From assembly GCA_029948255.1 (NCBI GenBank), contig JALIZF010001878.1:992001-1056000 (forward strand): a stretch of DNA of 64,000 nt, in the 5' to 3' direction. Both the position numbers and the translations under genes were made by a program. Below the pieces are notes generated by a model that ran no database searches, was not told the origin of the DNA, and was given only the letters and a program-made list of their open reading frames with translations. Of this stretch, positions 23,215-34,557 are shown piece after piece (position 1 is the first letter of the stretch; the number at the start of each line of letters is the position of its first letter). Origin of the DNA: Telmatactis stephensoni (lineage: Eukaryota; Cnidaria; Anthozoa; Actiniaria; Isophelliidae).

Positions 23215-23640
23215 ATTCATTCTTTAAGTATGCAAATCCTCATATCTAGTTATATGTAGTACGAAAAGTATGCATAAGTATTCGCCATAACATACATCGC
23301 CTATAATTTTCGTCAGGAATATATGATAATATCTCAAGTCCCGAAGGAATATTCTTATACTGATATCTTTGGTATACGAGTTGAAAATTCTGGTATATTG
23401 ATACTTCACATATGCAAGTCCGAATACCACAGAAATATAAGATACGTAAAGTATGCATAAGTATTCGTCCTTCCATACTTCGCGTATAATTTTCGTCAAG
23501 AATATATGATAACATCTCAAGTCCTGCAGGGATATTCATTTTCCGATATCTTGAGTATACGAGTTGAAAATCTCGGTATATTTATACTTCACATATGCAA
23601 GTCCGAATACCACAGAAATATAAAATACGTAGCGTATGCG
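23215..23640 (+). repeat. ~190-bp tandem repeat, right subterminal zone
   Basis: At least two units with ATATGCAAGTCCGAATACC, AAGTATGCATAAGTATTCG and ATAATTTTCGTCA, 95-98 codon minus ORFs being by-products. Part of the CACTA-like element. Confidence 0.75.
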
Positions 23641-24043
23641 TAAGAATTCAAAATGAATACTATTACCATACGTTACGTATATTATCCGTGTCGAATATCC
23701 AAGAATACCCCAAGTGTCGAAGGCGTATTCAGTTCTTGAATACTCTTGAATATTCGCCTTTTGGCACAGTGTAGAGCAGCATCGAAGATAAAAAGCTTTT
23801 CAAGCTAGTGACTTTATGGTATATCAGTTGAAAGTACGAGAGTAGACCTTGAATTGAAATTACTTCTCCGTCACACGATATCTACACGTTTTCTGGCATT
23901 GAATAAAAACAAACTTTTGTTAAAAACCTCTAGAGCAAAGATTTATATGTGATTAAGGTACTAGCAGATAAAATGCGGCAGACTTATTTATAATTTGAAC
24001 TCGGTTACATTAGCTTCACTGATCCCTCGAATAACATCTTATA

Positions 24044-24278
24044 GACGACTTTCAAAAATGGCGGCTCATTGTTCACGAGAACGAGACCAGAAAGGCCTCA
24101 AAATCATCATGGCATCAAATGACTCTAAGCATATCCTGTAAAATGCACAGAAAATAGGTTTTTCAAAAGGAAGAGGAACACATCATCTTTGATAGCAATA
24201 GAAGTTTCGCCACGCTTATTTTCTGGTAACAAGGCCTTTGTGGCCTCGTTCTCATGTATGCCATTTTTGAAAGTCGTC
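24044..24278. mobile_element. Foldback MITE in copy A intron
   Basis: Arms 24044-24098 and 24232-24278 pair (GACGACTTTCAAAAATGGC and its complement, plus GAGAACGAG and AGGCCT). No ORF. Confidence 0.65.
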
Positions 24279-24449
24279 AATGGGTTGTCCTCGTTAACGA
24301 ATTCGTTTTTGTATCGGCGAAAAAAGAAAATTAAGAGAACTGGAGTCTAATAATGATGATAGAGTTTATATGAGGTTTTAGTAAACGGCAATGAACGATT
24401 TTTCGTAATAAGAACGAGTGTACGTGTTATTTCGGTGGATAAAAATCCG

Positions 24450-24750
24450 AGCTAAGGAGCAAGGATGGCACAGCTGGTTTATAGTGCGAGGCCTTCGGTG
24501 CGAGAGGTCCCTAGTTCGATCCCCAGTGAACTCTCATCCTTGTTTCAACTTCTTTCCTTTCCGTGTAGCTTTAATTAGCTTTAAATACCCTTAAAACGTA
24601 ACGGAGCACTGATGGAAAGAGGGGGTAGAGGGCGCACCTTCGAACGCTTGATACATGAGCCTTTGGCTCGGGAGACTGGGCAACCACTTCCCGCGGACTC
24701 GAAGTAAAATAAATTACCTTTACCTTTTTTAAATTTACCTTTACCTTTTA
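24450..24750 (+). mobile_element. tRNA-derived SINE
   Basis: The head has an A-box-like TGGCACAGCTGG (about 24467) and a B-box-like AGTTCGATCCC (about 24513), spaced as in a tRNA promoter. A body follows, and the 3' end is a (TTTACC)n-type tail near 24712-24750. The head is too diverged to fold as a working tRNA. Confidence 0.6.
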
Positions 24751-24974
24751 GCTGAAGACGAGTAGAGTTGCCCATAATATATAAAAATAAACAAGAAAAA
24801 GACGGCTCAATTGACAATAATTGACATTTATTTAGCTATATCAAACTGGTTCAGTAGCGATGTTTTGGCTGTAATTGATCATGAACTTCAATTAGCACTT
24901 CCAGATCTTAGATTATATCCGTGATGATTGACGTTACAAGGTTGATTGACCCCTGAACGAAATTTTTTTAACAT

Positions 24975-25230
24975 TTCCTAGGATAGGAAATATATCTATA
25001 GGAAACTGCATTTTCGGCCTATGATAGGAACAGGATAAAATGTAGGAAAATACATTTTCCTAGTATTTCCTAGATATTTTCTATCGTAGGAAATCATATT
25101 TTACTACATATTTCCTATCATAGGAAAATGATAAGATATGAAATATCTAGGAAATATGTAGGAAAATCTATTTTAACATTTTGTCCAGTTAATATCATAG
25201 GAAAATGCTGGATATTTCCTATCATTTGAA
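24975..25230. repeat. TAGGAAA/TTTCCTA motif array
   Basis: More than ten copies of TAGGAAA or its complement in about 250 bases, alternating in orientation, so the region can form many small hairpins. It lies upstream of exon 2 of gene copy A. Confidence 0.8.
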
Positions 25231-26493
25231 ATGGGCAAAAATTTCCAGTCCGTGCATGCAAATGTCTGTCCGAGGGAAAAGATGGGCTTCTTCAAGGCAG
25301 TTTAATTTCCATAGCCAGTGCATACTGTGATCTGAATATTATCCTCAATGCTGTTACGTTTACTCTTCAATAAACCTTATAACTAAGGTACAATGTCAGT
25401 GATGCCCAAACCACGTGCTCCAAAATTGACCTGATCAGGATGCATCTTCGTGATCTAAATACTATCAAACCTCTAGTTGTTGCTCTTTCTTTTTGCTAAC
25501 AGAAATCCCACATGATTCAGCCAGGTGTATGTTATAATGGTTGCTGTCGGTCTCGGCCTTGTTTGAATGGAGGAACATGCGTAGAACTCTGTGATACTCC
25601 TAAAGAAAAGTTTAACTGCAAATGTCCTCAAGGTTACATTGGTACTGTCTGCGAGAAGGAGCTTCGTTCTTGCCGTGATATTTTAGACAAAGCAGCTTCC
25701 CAAGGAACTACTCCACCAAATGGCATCTATATGATTCGACTCGGCAACTCCTATACTTTCACCAACGTCTATTGCAACTTTATTGGCCTAAACCAGGCTT
25801 GGACTTTAATTGAGTCGTTTTCTCATGAAAAAAACTCCATTTTCAAGAGAAAAGCCTTCCACCAAGCGAGTAGTAGAAATCACCAGTCTCCAAATTGGGA
25901 TGAATATCGCATGGATCTTTCATCTATGCAGTATATGCGGAACAAGGCAACCATGTTCAGAGCCACATGTGACTTCCCAAACAGAAATGGCGTGCTTACT
26001 CCACCTGATTATCTGTTTGGTTACCTAAGTGATTATGACATCATCAATCATGGAGACATTGCGGCTGCGTGCTTTAAGTTTGTTCACATGAATGTGAGGG
26101 GGTATGACTACTTTAACTTTACCATAGGAGTCTGGCACAAAGTCGATATTTACCATTTACATATTGGCTGTACTGACCGAATCTGTGGTTTTAACGGAGT
26201 ACCAAATTCGGTTAGAAGTGAAGACTGTTTTGGTCTGTATACTCGCTATAACCCTACCTCAAAATGCACTGCAACAGCACAGTCTACTACACAATGGTGG
26301 TTAGGAGAAAAACTTTGAATTAAAAACGATAAGACATCAGCTTCTCCTAGTATATATACATTCACACTAACACAGTTTTATCATAGATAGTTGTATGACA
26401 ATACTTTACTACCATGCGTGCCGGCCTGCTTTATAGAGCTAGCTCACATGAAGGAGAATGAGAATGAATTGATCATGAACAAAAGACATGGTA

Positions 26494-26748
26494 GACTGCG
26501 AGCAGTCCCACTTTTCCCTCCAGATTCAGTAAAGACAAGTTTTCAGAATACGCTTACGAGTAGTAATGGGGACGAGTTAAGGAGGGGAGAAGGGAGAGGA
26601 AAAGTAGGGACTGCAGACAACACACTAAGACTTGAATTACTCGTTGCCGACACAACACAAAATTTCCATTGGTCAGAATTAGTCCATCCTTCATCAGCCT
26701 GTCACTTAACTCGTCCCCATTACTACTCGTTCGCGTATGCTCGCAGTC
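26494..26748. mobile_element. TA-flanked MITE, GACTGC family, copy 3
   Basis: Begins GACTGCGAGCAGTCCCAC after TA (26492-26493) and ends GCTCGCAGTC before TA. Internal arms AGTAGTAATGGGGACGAG (about 26561) and their complement (about 26710) pair. The 159-codon ORF here is repeat-derived. Confidence 0.75.
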
Positions 26749-26988
26749 TAAAGACATGGCAACCATGTTGGTGGCCAAGGTTGTCATCTTGGCTTGTCAA
26801 GATCACCAATATGGCGTCCATGTCTTTTGTCTCTACATTCTCAAGGGAATGCTTGCAAACCAAAAAATAACGTCTAAAACTCTTCCAATTTACTGATACA
26901 TAAAAGTAAAGTTTGTGTTCGTAAAATAGTTCATTTCTTTATTCTCAGTCGAGACTGCAGTGGATCAAATACGGCGGCCTCAGGCTCC

Positions 26989-27128
26989 TAAGGCCTAGTT
27001 CAAACGTCGCATCTCGCATGTGCTGAATTCAATGCAAATGAGATGATAATGAGTAGAAACAAATTAAAGATTTGACTACTTTGCATTGAGTTTGGTACAT
27101 GTGAGATGCGACGTTTGAACTAGGCCTA
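26989..27128. mobile_element. Palindromic MITE a
   Basis: Arms of about 32 bases with AGGCCTAGTTCAAACGTCGC at the left and the complement at the right edge. Confidence 0.75.
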
Positions 27129-27356
27129 AGGGTCCTAAGGGCTCTCCAGCAGCCACACTGGCCATTTCGGGGCCATTTCATGATCGCTTGCTATTGAAAA
27201 TCAGAGGCTGGCGGAACTCCTTTCTCGGCTAGCGCTATGGTCGTTTAATCGTTCTTCTAACTGTCTGGCTGTTTCTCCTATATCTGAGTAGAACAGTCTT
27301 CCTTGGACGTTCTTGGGTTAAAAACGGCCACTAAACACTGGTTCTTTTTGTTAGAT

Positions 27357-27526
27357 CAATAGACCTTTCCTGAATTCGCATGACTGATCAATATGAAACA
27401 GTGATTCAAGACGAGGCTGGGGTGGATAAATCTATATATTCACTTTATTTTATCCATCCCAGCCTCGACTTCATTTTGTTGAATTGTTCTGTGGTAAGTC
27501 CGTGCGAATTCGGGAAAGGTCTATTG
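27357..27526. mobile_element. Palindromic MITE b
   Basis: Outer arms CAATAGACCTTTCC with GAATTCGCA and their complement; inner arms GAGGCTGGGGTGGATAAA pair across a short loop. Confidence 0.75.
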
Positions 27527-27617
27527 GACTTCAAAATTTAAAGCGAACGCACAGTATTAAATTTCCGATCCAAAATAGAATAATAAATATAGCTGGATAA
27601 ATTTAAAACGCTAGAGC

Positions 27618-28147
27618 ACAGGCTTACCAATCTCTACATTAGTGGAGGCCGTTGTGTGGGCTTCCTGTGGTATCTGAATGACCGTTAATCAAGGTCAACA
27701 AAGCTCGAACTAAGTTCCTCGTCTAAGATTCTCTCTGTTAGCGTTGATTTTTTTCAAACAATGATATAGTTTCCCTCGCAGCCGCTACCAGTATCATCGT
27801 CACGCAGCGTTTTCTCCCCTAAGTAGCTACTTAGGAGAGAAAGCGTTGCGTGACGACACTGGTAGCGGCTGCGAGGGAGACTAATAATAACAAAGATCAT
27901 GAGTACTAGTTATATGACTTTGTGCTTTACATTTTGCTATAAAAGTATCAATAATAGCGGTTTTAGACCTTCTACTTTTAGGAGATCATTTCATGTCACG
28001 GGTTTAAAAAAAATCACCAAAATCAACGCTAAGAAAGAGAATCTAGAAGAGAAATTCGAGCTTTGTTGATCTTGATCGACAGTCATACAGATACCACAGG
28101 AAGCCCACACAATGGCCTCCACTAATGTAGAGATTGGTAAGCTTGTG
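27618..28147. mobile_element. Large nested foldback element c
   Basis: Outer arms at about 27618-27715 and 28050-28147 (GCTTACCAATCTCTACATTA and complement) flank an inner, almost perfect palindrome at 27772-27885 with arms of over 50 bases centred on CTAAGTAGCTACTTAG. No ORF. Confidence 0.8.
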
Positions 28148-28271
28148 GTAAAAGAAAACCAAATATTTAGTCATTTAGCCTCCTTGGGTTTGAAAGGATC
28201 ACTAAGACAAACACTAAAAGTTAATGTGCTTTATGTAATTCCAAAAGTCACAGTACAGAAATACAATTACC

Positions 28272-28536
28272 ATAGCTAGAAAGAGCACGTCAAAATTAGT
28301 AAAACTGTGAAGTTTGAATGAGAAGTAACTTTCAAACTCACGAAGATATAAATTTTCCGAAATCGAAATTTTGTATGAAAACATTCGCTGGTAGGACAGA
28401 GATGCCTGCCAGCAAAGGTTTTCTATAGCTTTAATACAAATTCACACTTTTCAAAAATTCATATTCTCGCGAGTTTTGGCCAGTTTAATTTCTTCAAACT
28501 TCACTGTCTTGCGAATTTTAACATGCTCTTTCCAGT
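28272..28536. mobile_element. Palindromic MITE d
   Basis: Arms begin CTAGAAAGAGCACGTCAAAA and end in its degenerate complement ending CTCTTTCCAG, with paired ACTGTGAAGTTTGAA/TTCAAACTTCACTGT segments. Confidence 0.65.
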
Positions 28537-28626
28537 TTCTGTTTTACGAATTTAAAAATACCTGATCATGATAAAAGCTCATTCCCTTTGTTATTATAAC
28601 CGGACTCTCCAAAATTTAACTCACGA

Positions 28627-29082
28627 TAATAGAGCGAATTCGTATACCGCATTTTTACATGCTAATGAGCTCGGCTTATATGAGCTGTTTGGAGCTGCAC
28701 GAACAAGGCAAAAGCCCTTAAAACACCGTAAAAATGCATGTATACGTTAACAAAAGAAGTATGTCTAAAGTAATGTCCAGTGGAAAGTGTTGATCAGCTT
28801 TGGCAAAAAGTCGATCAGGTGGCAAACCAGTGTGAGCAAAGCTAAGCTTTGGACAGCCGGTTCTAGACAACTGGTTTTTATTCGTTTTGGCTTTTTTAAT
28901 TCGATCCTGACTTTGTAAAATGAAAATAAAACTGATCGATTTTATTCCCCTTTACGTACATTTTGCAGTTAATTGTGTTCTGCAGTTATTTTTATTAGTT
29001 TTTGCAAGGTAGCACAGCTCATTAGAATATTCAGAGCTCATTAGCTTGTAAAAGTGCGATATATACGAATTCGCTCTATTAA
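28627..29082. mobile_element. TIR element e (456 bp)
   Basis: Inverted ends of about 46 bases: TAGAGCGAATTCGTATACCG at left and complement at right, including GCTAATGAGCTC. No transposase; the 60-codon ORF at 28568 is not convincing. Confidence 0.75.
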
Positions 29083-29204
29083 TCGATTAATAATAAAAAA
29101 AACTAAATATAAGAGTGAGATTATCCCTTAGCCGTAGAACGGCCAAAATTTAGTTGTTAGGTCGTCTAAAAGTAGAATATTCTACTGATTCGGGGTTATT
29201 CGGC

Positions 29205-29335
29205 GGCCCGTTCACATGAAGGCGTGTTGTCCCTAGTAGCAGGGATAACTCTTTTGTTTTCTTCTCCCTTGGGGGACACAAAAGAAAAGACTTATCCTTG
29301 CTGCCAGGGACAACTCACCTTCATGTGAACGGGCC
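29205..29335. mobile_element. Palindromic MITE f, GGCCCGTTCACATG family
   Basis: Ends GGCCCGTTCACATGAAGG and complement; the core has TAGCAGGGATAACTCTTTTG and paired sequence. A relative lies at 53719-53851, and the window's last bases (GGGGCTGTTTACATG) may start a third. Confidence 0.75.
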
Positions 29336-29339
29336 GTTA

Positions 29340-30480
29340 GTCGTAAAACTATTTACTAGGATTTATGGAACCGTATTTTGTACGTATTTGCTTTGTAACG
29401 GAAAATGAAGTTTGGGGTTTTGTGGTAAAGCATCAGAGTTCTGAAGACCTTAAATGAGTTGTTCAATTATGGAACTTGAATGAGAATTAATTATGTTAAT
29501 TATTAACCTTCCTTTTCACAGTAACACGAAGACATTACTGCTATCGTTAAAGCCAAAATATTTTATAACTGTTATCCGCAAAAGCCAACACCCCATTAAA
29601 CAAAACAACTGAAGATTACAAAAATAAAAAGTGATCGGATGTATATTTTGCACAAACAAAATTACTGTAATAAGTTAAACCCCAAAACAACTACGTACTT
29701 TAACTAATAAAACAATAAACTAGCCAATAAAACTAGCCTTACTATATAAACAATAAAGGTATAAGATTGTCTTCTTGCAACGTAACTGAAACACCGAATT
29801 GATACTATATCCAACTTCCTGAAAAAGTTAAACTTCAAGACTGATGAAGAAGATGAAAACAATGAATAAATCATTGTCGCGATATCATTGGGATGGATCT
29901 GTACAAAAACCACATGCTGCTGCTTTTTAGAGAATACATAATAAATGTTGATGATGCTTGTTTTGAACCCTGCAGAATCCCGAAAATTCATTATTAGTGA
30001 AAGTCTTCTTCTTTCTGTAAGGTAAAAAACGTTTCTCGTCTTTAGTTTAATGCTTGTCATGCATGAGCATTTGTGCAACAAAACAATACGTCTAGGAGGA
30101 GCGCATAAAGTCAATGTACAACAAAGCAATAAGTTTAGAAATGCAAGTTCACTGTGCCAGCAAATGATCGCCAGTTTGCCAGATATCATTTTGACTACAA
30201 AATTTAGAAGTGAGTGAGAAATTTTGTGTATATTGAAATTCAATAAATGATACACAAACTAGACAACTACACAGCTGAGTTGGAATCAGTTAAGTTTTGC
30301 CACGTTATTGGACTACAATTAAAGTTGATTCATATCCAATTAATTTCAAAACTTTTAACTAAATATGAAAAAAGGAAAAACAAGCCTTGAGATAATTAGA
30401 ATTTCAGAGAGATCTGTGCACACATACTGTTTTCGAATTCTCTTCAGATAAAACATAATGGGTGTTAATGATGGCGAGTC
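29340..30480. other. Intergenic stretch without a recognised gene
   Basis: AT-rich. A 183-codon minus ORF (30255-29704) has no recognisable domain and a low-complexity, hydrophobic composition, so it is not called. From about 30490 the sequence matches the upstream region of gene copy A. Confidence 0.35.
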
Positions 30481-30735
30481 TGTTATGATTGACGAAAACA
30501 AACTAGCTTGTAAGCACCCTGCCGATTCCCAATTAGGAATACATAAGACTTAATTTCTTCGCCTATTTGCAAAGTCGAAACGGCTGTTCCTCTCAGTGTA
30601 AGGTGTTTAGTCAGCTAATCCACATTCCCTTCTGCATGTGCAACAAATATCGAGTGAACTTTCAAGAAAGTATTATAGAGTATTGAGCTTTTTTTGATAA
30701 CATAGCAATATCAAACGACACAACTGCGTCAAGAA

Positions 30736-33700
30736 ATGCATCTTCAAGTCAAAGCGATAATCATTCTGGCCTCTTTTATCTCGTGTGTCTACGGTAAGTT
30801 CCATTGCGTTGGCACCTGCTATTCTGGTCCTACCTTTCCAAAGCCTCAAGACATCTTCGATGGAAAACATCTCAATGGATACTCCTACAAGACAATTACC
30901 ACTGATGATCCAAACAAGTGCTACTCATCTTGTGTCAATGACTGTCGATGTAAGGCGTGTCAGATGAAAGATGTGAGATGTGAGTTGCTGGATGAGGACC
31001 ACACTTCCAAACCAAACAACTTTGTAGCTGAGTCAGGATACGTGTACTATGATCTAAAGCAGGAGTTATACAAAGGGGTATGTATTTGTATATAATTTGC
31101 AGTATGTCTCTAAGCTAACCGAGAAAGCCGTGTTTAGTCAAATTCACGCGCACATGATGGCCAATTCTATCTATCCGGAGATGCAGTCATCTTATCGCCA
31201 GTTCCACAGCGCTTCTGAAAGTTATGAACGATGTTTTAATGAAGATGAACTCGCAAGAGGTTACATTATTGGTTATGTTAGATTTAAGCGCTGCTTTCGA
31301 TACGGTGAACCATGACATTCTGATTAAACGCCTCCATGACGATGTTGGTACTGGCGATGCTGCCTTGGATTGGTTCAAATCGTACTTGCATAACAGGGGT
31401 CAAAGGGTCTGTATTGATGGAACACTCTCCAATCACTTCTATTTAAGGTAATTCCTCTGTTTTGCATCGCGCACGCCTACTGCGCATGGTTCAAAAAGCA
31501 TAAATCGCGACTTTACGAGCATTTTCTTTCAAGGTATAATCAAAAAGGATACAAAACTCGATTTTGGAAATTTTTCTCATCTTTGGTGCGATAAAAAGCA
31601 AGTTTTGCGAAACTCGCCCCATTCCCTTCTCGAAAAAGTGCCGTTTTTAGCTCTATTATGATGATGTTTTTCAAAATATCTCGCAAACGAGCACCGTGAC
31701 CCCCATTTCTTATTCCAAAACTTGCATTCACGCAATGATTTACACAACATATTTGAAAATTAAGAAAATCTATCGATAGGAACATGGAAAATGTGATGCT
31801 TTTTGTGTATATTTGAGCCCTAGAATGCCAAAAATCGAACATTTCGGTGGGTATGTTGCTCTCTAAATGATGCAAAAAATGTTCCAGTGAAATGCGTTAT
31901 CGAAGTTAAAATAAGCTTTCTTGCGAGATATTTTACTATTTTACCTGTTTCTACTAAAATACTGCTAACTCTGAGTTTTGGAGTCTTTTTCTGAGACCAG
32001 GTAGACATATCAACGAATTAGCTGGAAAACATCGAACGTTCGCGCGAAATCGCTAAAATATCCTTGTCTATCAAGCCAAATATTTCCTAAACAAGTACCG
32101 TGACCCCCTCTTTTTTTGTTAGTTACGAGATAAGTAACTCAAAACCTACAAAATATCAAATTTTAAGCGATTTCTATCGGTAGGATCTATTACAGAGGAA
32201 TCACCTTAAACTGTGGAGTTCCACAAGGGTCGTGCCGTCAAAACTCTTCAAGGTTATTGAAGATCATCTACCTGATGCTCATTGTTATGCTGATGATACG
32301 TAGCTGTACCTCAGTTTCAAGCCCAATAATACATCACAAGAAGAAGCTGTGATAGAAATGCAGAAATGTATTGAAAAGATCAAGCAATGGATGATTCATG
32401 ATAGACTCTTAATTAATGACGATAAGACTGAATTTATTCTAATTGGAACTAGACAGCAATTATCTAAGTTACAGCCAACAAATATTTCAGTGGGTGATTC
32501 AGTAATATATCCTAGTCCTAGTGTTAAGAATATTGGATGTTGGCTTGATTCTAATTTAAGCTATGTCTGCGCACATTACTAACGTATGTAAGGCTGCTTT
32601 TTTCTATTTACATAATATTAGATGCATAAAGAGGTATTTATCTAAAGATAATTTACTTGTCTTAGTACATGCATTTGTTACTAGCAGGATAGATTACTGC
32701 AATAGTCTTTTATATGGCATTTCTAAAGATCAATTATCTAAATTACAGCGTGTTCAAAACGCTGCCGCTAGATTAGTTATGGACGTTGGGAAATATTCCC
32801 ACATAACTCCTGTTTTGTATGAGTTACATTGGTTACCAGTTGAAGCGCGTATTAATTGTAAAGTACTCTTACTTACTTTTAAAGCAATTCATGACCTAGC
32901 ACCATTATGTATTAAGAATCTCATAGTAATTAAATCTCCATCTCAATATAGTCTTAGATCACATAAGGGCCTGTTACTTGAGCCGCCTAAGGGTAAGATG
33001 CTCACTACATTAGGATCTCGCTCGTTTCAATTCGCTGCATGCACCACATTTGTGGAATAGTTTACCAATAAGTATAAGGACGTTCACCCGAGTAGATACT
33101 TTTAAGAAGGAAGTAAAGACGTATCTTTTTAGGAAAGTTTTTAATTCTTAATTTATTTATTTGTACGTTTATTTTATAGATTCACGCCGGGGCCAACCAC
33201 CCCCCCAAATGGATCATTTAAGAATCATTTTCTTATGACTTTCTAAGCATTAGATGTATTTTGATGAAACTTTGTCAATGAAATAAAACCATTCTGGAAA
33301 ATTTTTTCTTGGTATTTTGATGACACAAAGTTGATACTATGACGTCATTATCAATGTTGCAATTTTTTGACAATTTTTCAAATTATGAATTCAATTTTTC
33401 TAAGTAACCAGTTTGAAAGGTACCGTCCAGAGGAGTTCAAATCTGAAAACCGTTTTACGATAGCATCAATATTTGATGAGTTATGAGAAATTCAATAATG
33501 GACAAACCACCCCTCCCCCCTCACCCAATTTCTTTAGGAAGATTTAGGAAAACAAACCTCTTGGTAAAATTTTTTCTGTAATGATTTAAATCAGTCTATT
33601 TTTGCCTTAAAATACTATACTAAATGTTTTCTAAAATCGTATGATTTCCGAATTTTGAATTTCGTTCTCAATGTGGAGATATTAAGGAAAGTTTCGTCAT

Positions 33701-34525
33701 GACGTCATATGATGACGTCACAAGATTTTAACTTTTTGTTTAAAACAGACAATAAGAGAAAGTTGTTCCCAAATGTGTGTCGCATCTTTTCGTGCTAGAC
33801 AAGTACTACATATGTAAATTGTATTTGGTCTTGATACAACGATAGAAATATACAAAAATAATTAATTTTGAAATTCCTCAATTTTATGACGTCATCAAAA
33901 GCAACTAAAATTTAAAAAATTATATCTTCTCACATATTTATGCTATCAACAATCTGTTTTCGGCATACATCTCCTCGTTATCTAGTCTTTCATTTTGCTC
34001 ACATAAATGTAGATTAATCCTTGTTTGTAACATCATCAAAAAGTTGCAACATTTCTGGTGACGTCATAATATCGACATTTTCTGTCAAACGTCAATCAAA
34101 ATGTTGCGGCGTACAGTGTCTCGCAATAGCCAAAGTTTAGTCCAGAAACTCCTTTTCGGTCAAAAGATATAAGGAAATATATATTTTTGCACCCTGTGAT
34201 GAGCCATTTGGGGGGGTGGTTGGCCCCAGCGTGATTTATTAGTTATTCTATTTACTATTTTTAGATACATTGTAAAGATATTGATCTTTATATGTAAATA
34301 GCGCTATATAAGAGATAAATTATTATATTATTATTATTATTAATGTGGGCATTTTTTATCTAAAATATTCGACTAGTGAATGCATGAAAAAGAGAAAGAA
34401 AGAAAGAAGGCGCGCGAAAGCCTGTGAAATCTCGCGCATGAGCAAACTTTGAATACGTAGCGGTGTTACTTTTTCATTAACACTTGATGTCCCATAGTCC
34501 CATTTCTCTACTACCCCCTCCCCCA

Positions 34526-34557
<32 letters not shown>

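Larger units (their letters stand above)
19394..23771. mobile_element. CACTA/EnSpm-like non-autonomous DNA transposon (4378 bp)
   Basis: Termini are CACTGTACAAAAAGGCAAAT on the left and, reversed, CACTGTGCCAAAAGGCGAAT on the right. They are flanked by a 3-base duplication TAG (19391-19393 and 23772-23774). Both subterminal zones are packed with degenerate AATATTC/GAATATT motifs in tandem units, as CACTA elements usually are. No transposase domain was recognised inside. It lies in the intron of gene copy A and is absent from copy B. Confidence 0.7.
18998..26318 (+). pseudogene. Secreted PAN/apple-EGF-fibrinogen-like protein gene, copy A (frameshifted)
   Basis: Exon 1 is 18998-19337 and exon 2 is 25503-26318. 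They join in phase 0 across a 6.2-kb intron. Exon 1 encodes a signal peptide (MHLQVKAIIILASF) and a cysteine-rich PAN/apple-like domain. Exon 2 encodes an EGF domain (CLNGGTCVELCDT through FNCKCPQGYIGTVC) and a fibrinogen-related C-terminal domain starting SCRDILDKAASQGTTPPNG. Compared with copy B (30736-35528), exon 1 lacks two bases near 19173, which breaks the frame before SSCINDCRCK; a further 3-base loss near 19235 is in frame. Either the copy is dead or the base calls are wrong there, since exon 2 is fully open. The intron holds a CACTA-like transposon and a SINE. The architecture recalls coral uncharacterised skeletal organic matrix protein 5. Confidence 0.75.
31100..34345 (+). mobile_element. 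Degraded LINE in the copy B intron, with two nested DNA transposons
   Basis: Reverse-transcriptase pieces run in order: LTEKAVFSQIHAHM (31097 frame), LLVMLDLSAAFDTVNHDILI (31224 frame), CGVPQGS (32212), YADD followed by a stop at 32301, and C-terminal blocks at 32349-33060 ending near GSRSFQFAACT. Frameshifts, a deletion after CGVPQGS and the stop show it is dead. The 3' end has GCGCTATATAAG (34301) and an ATTATT tail. DNA transposons sit at 31447-32205 and 33182-34234. Confidence 0.8.

Noticed and set aside
26391..26896. ORFs of 159, 77 and 75 codons after gene copy A
   Set aside because: They lie across the GACTGC MITE and its internal inverted repeats.
29704..30255. 183-codon minus-strand ORF
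   Set aside because: No recognisable domain, low-complexity hydrophobic and serine runs, AT-rich composition like its flanks and no splice-consistent neighbours. Could be a chance ORF.
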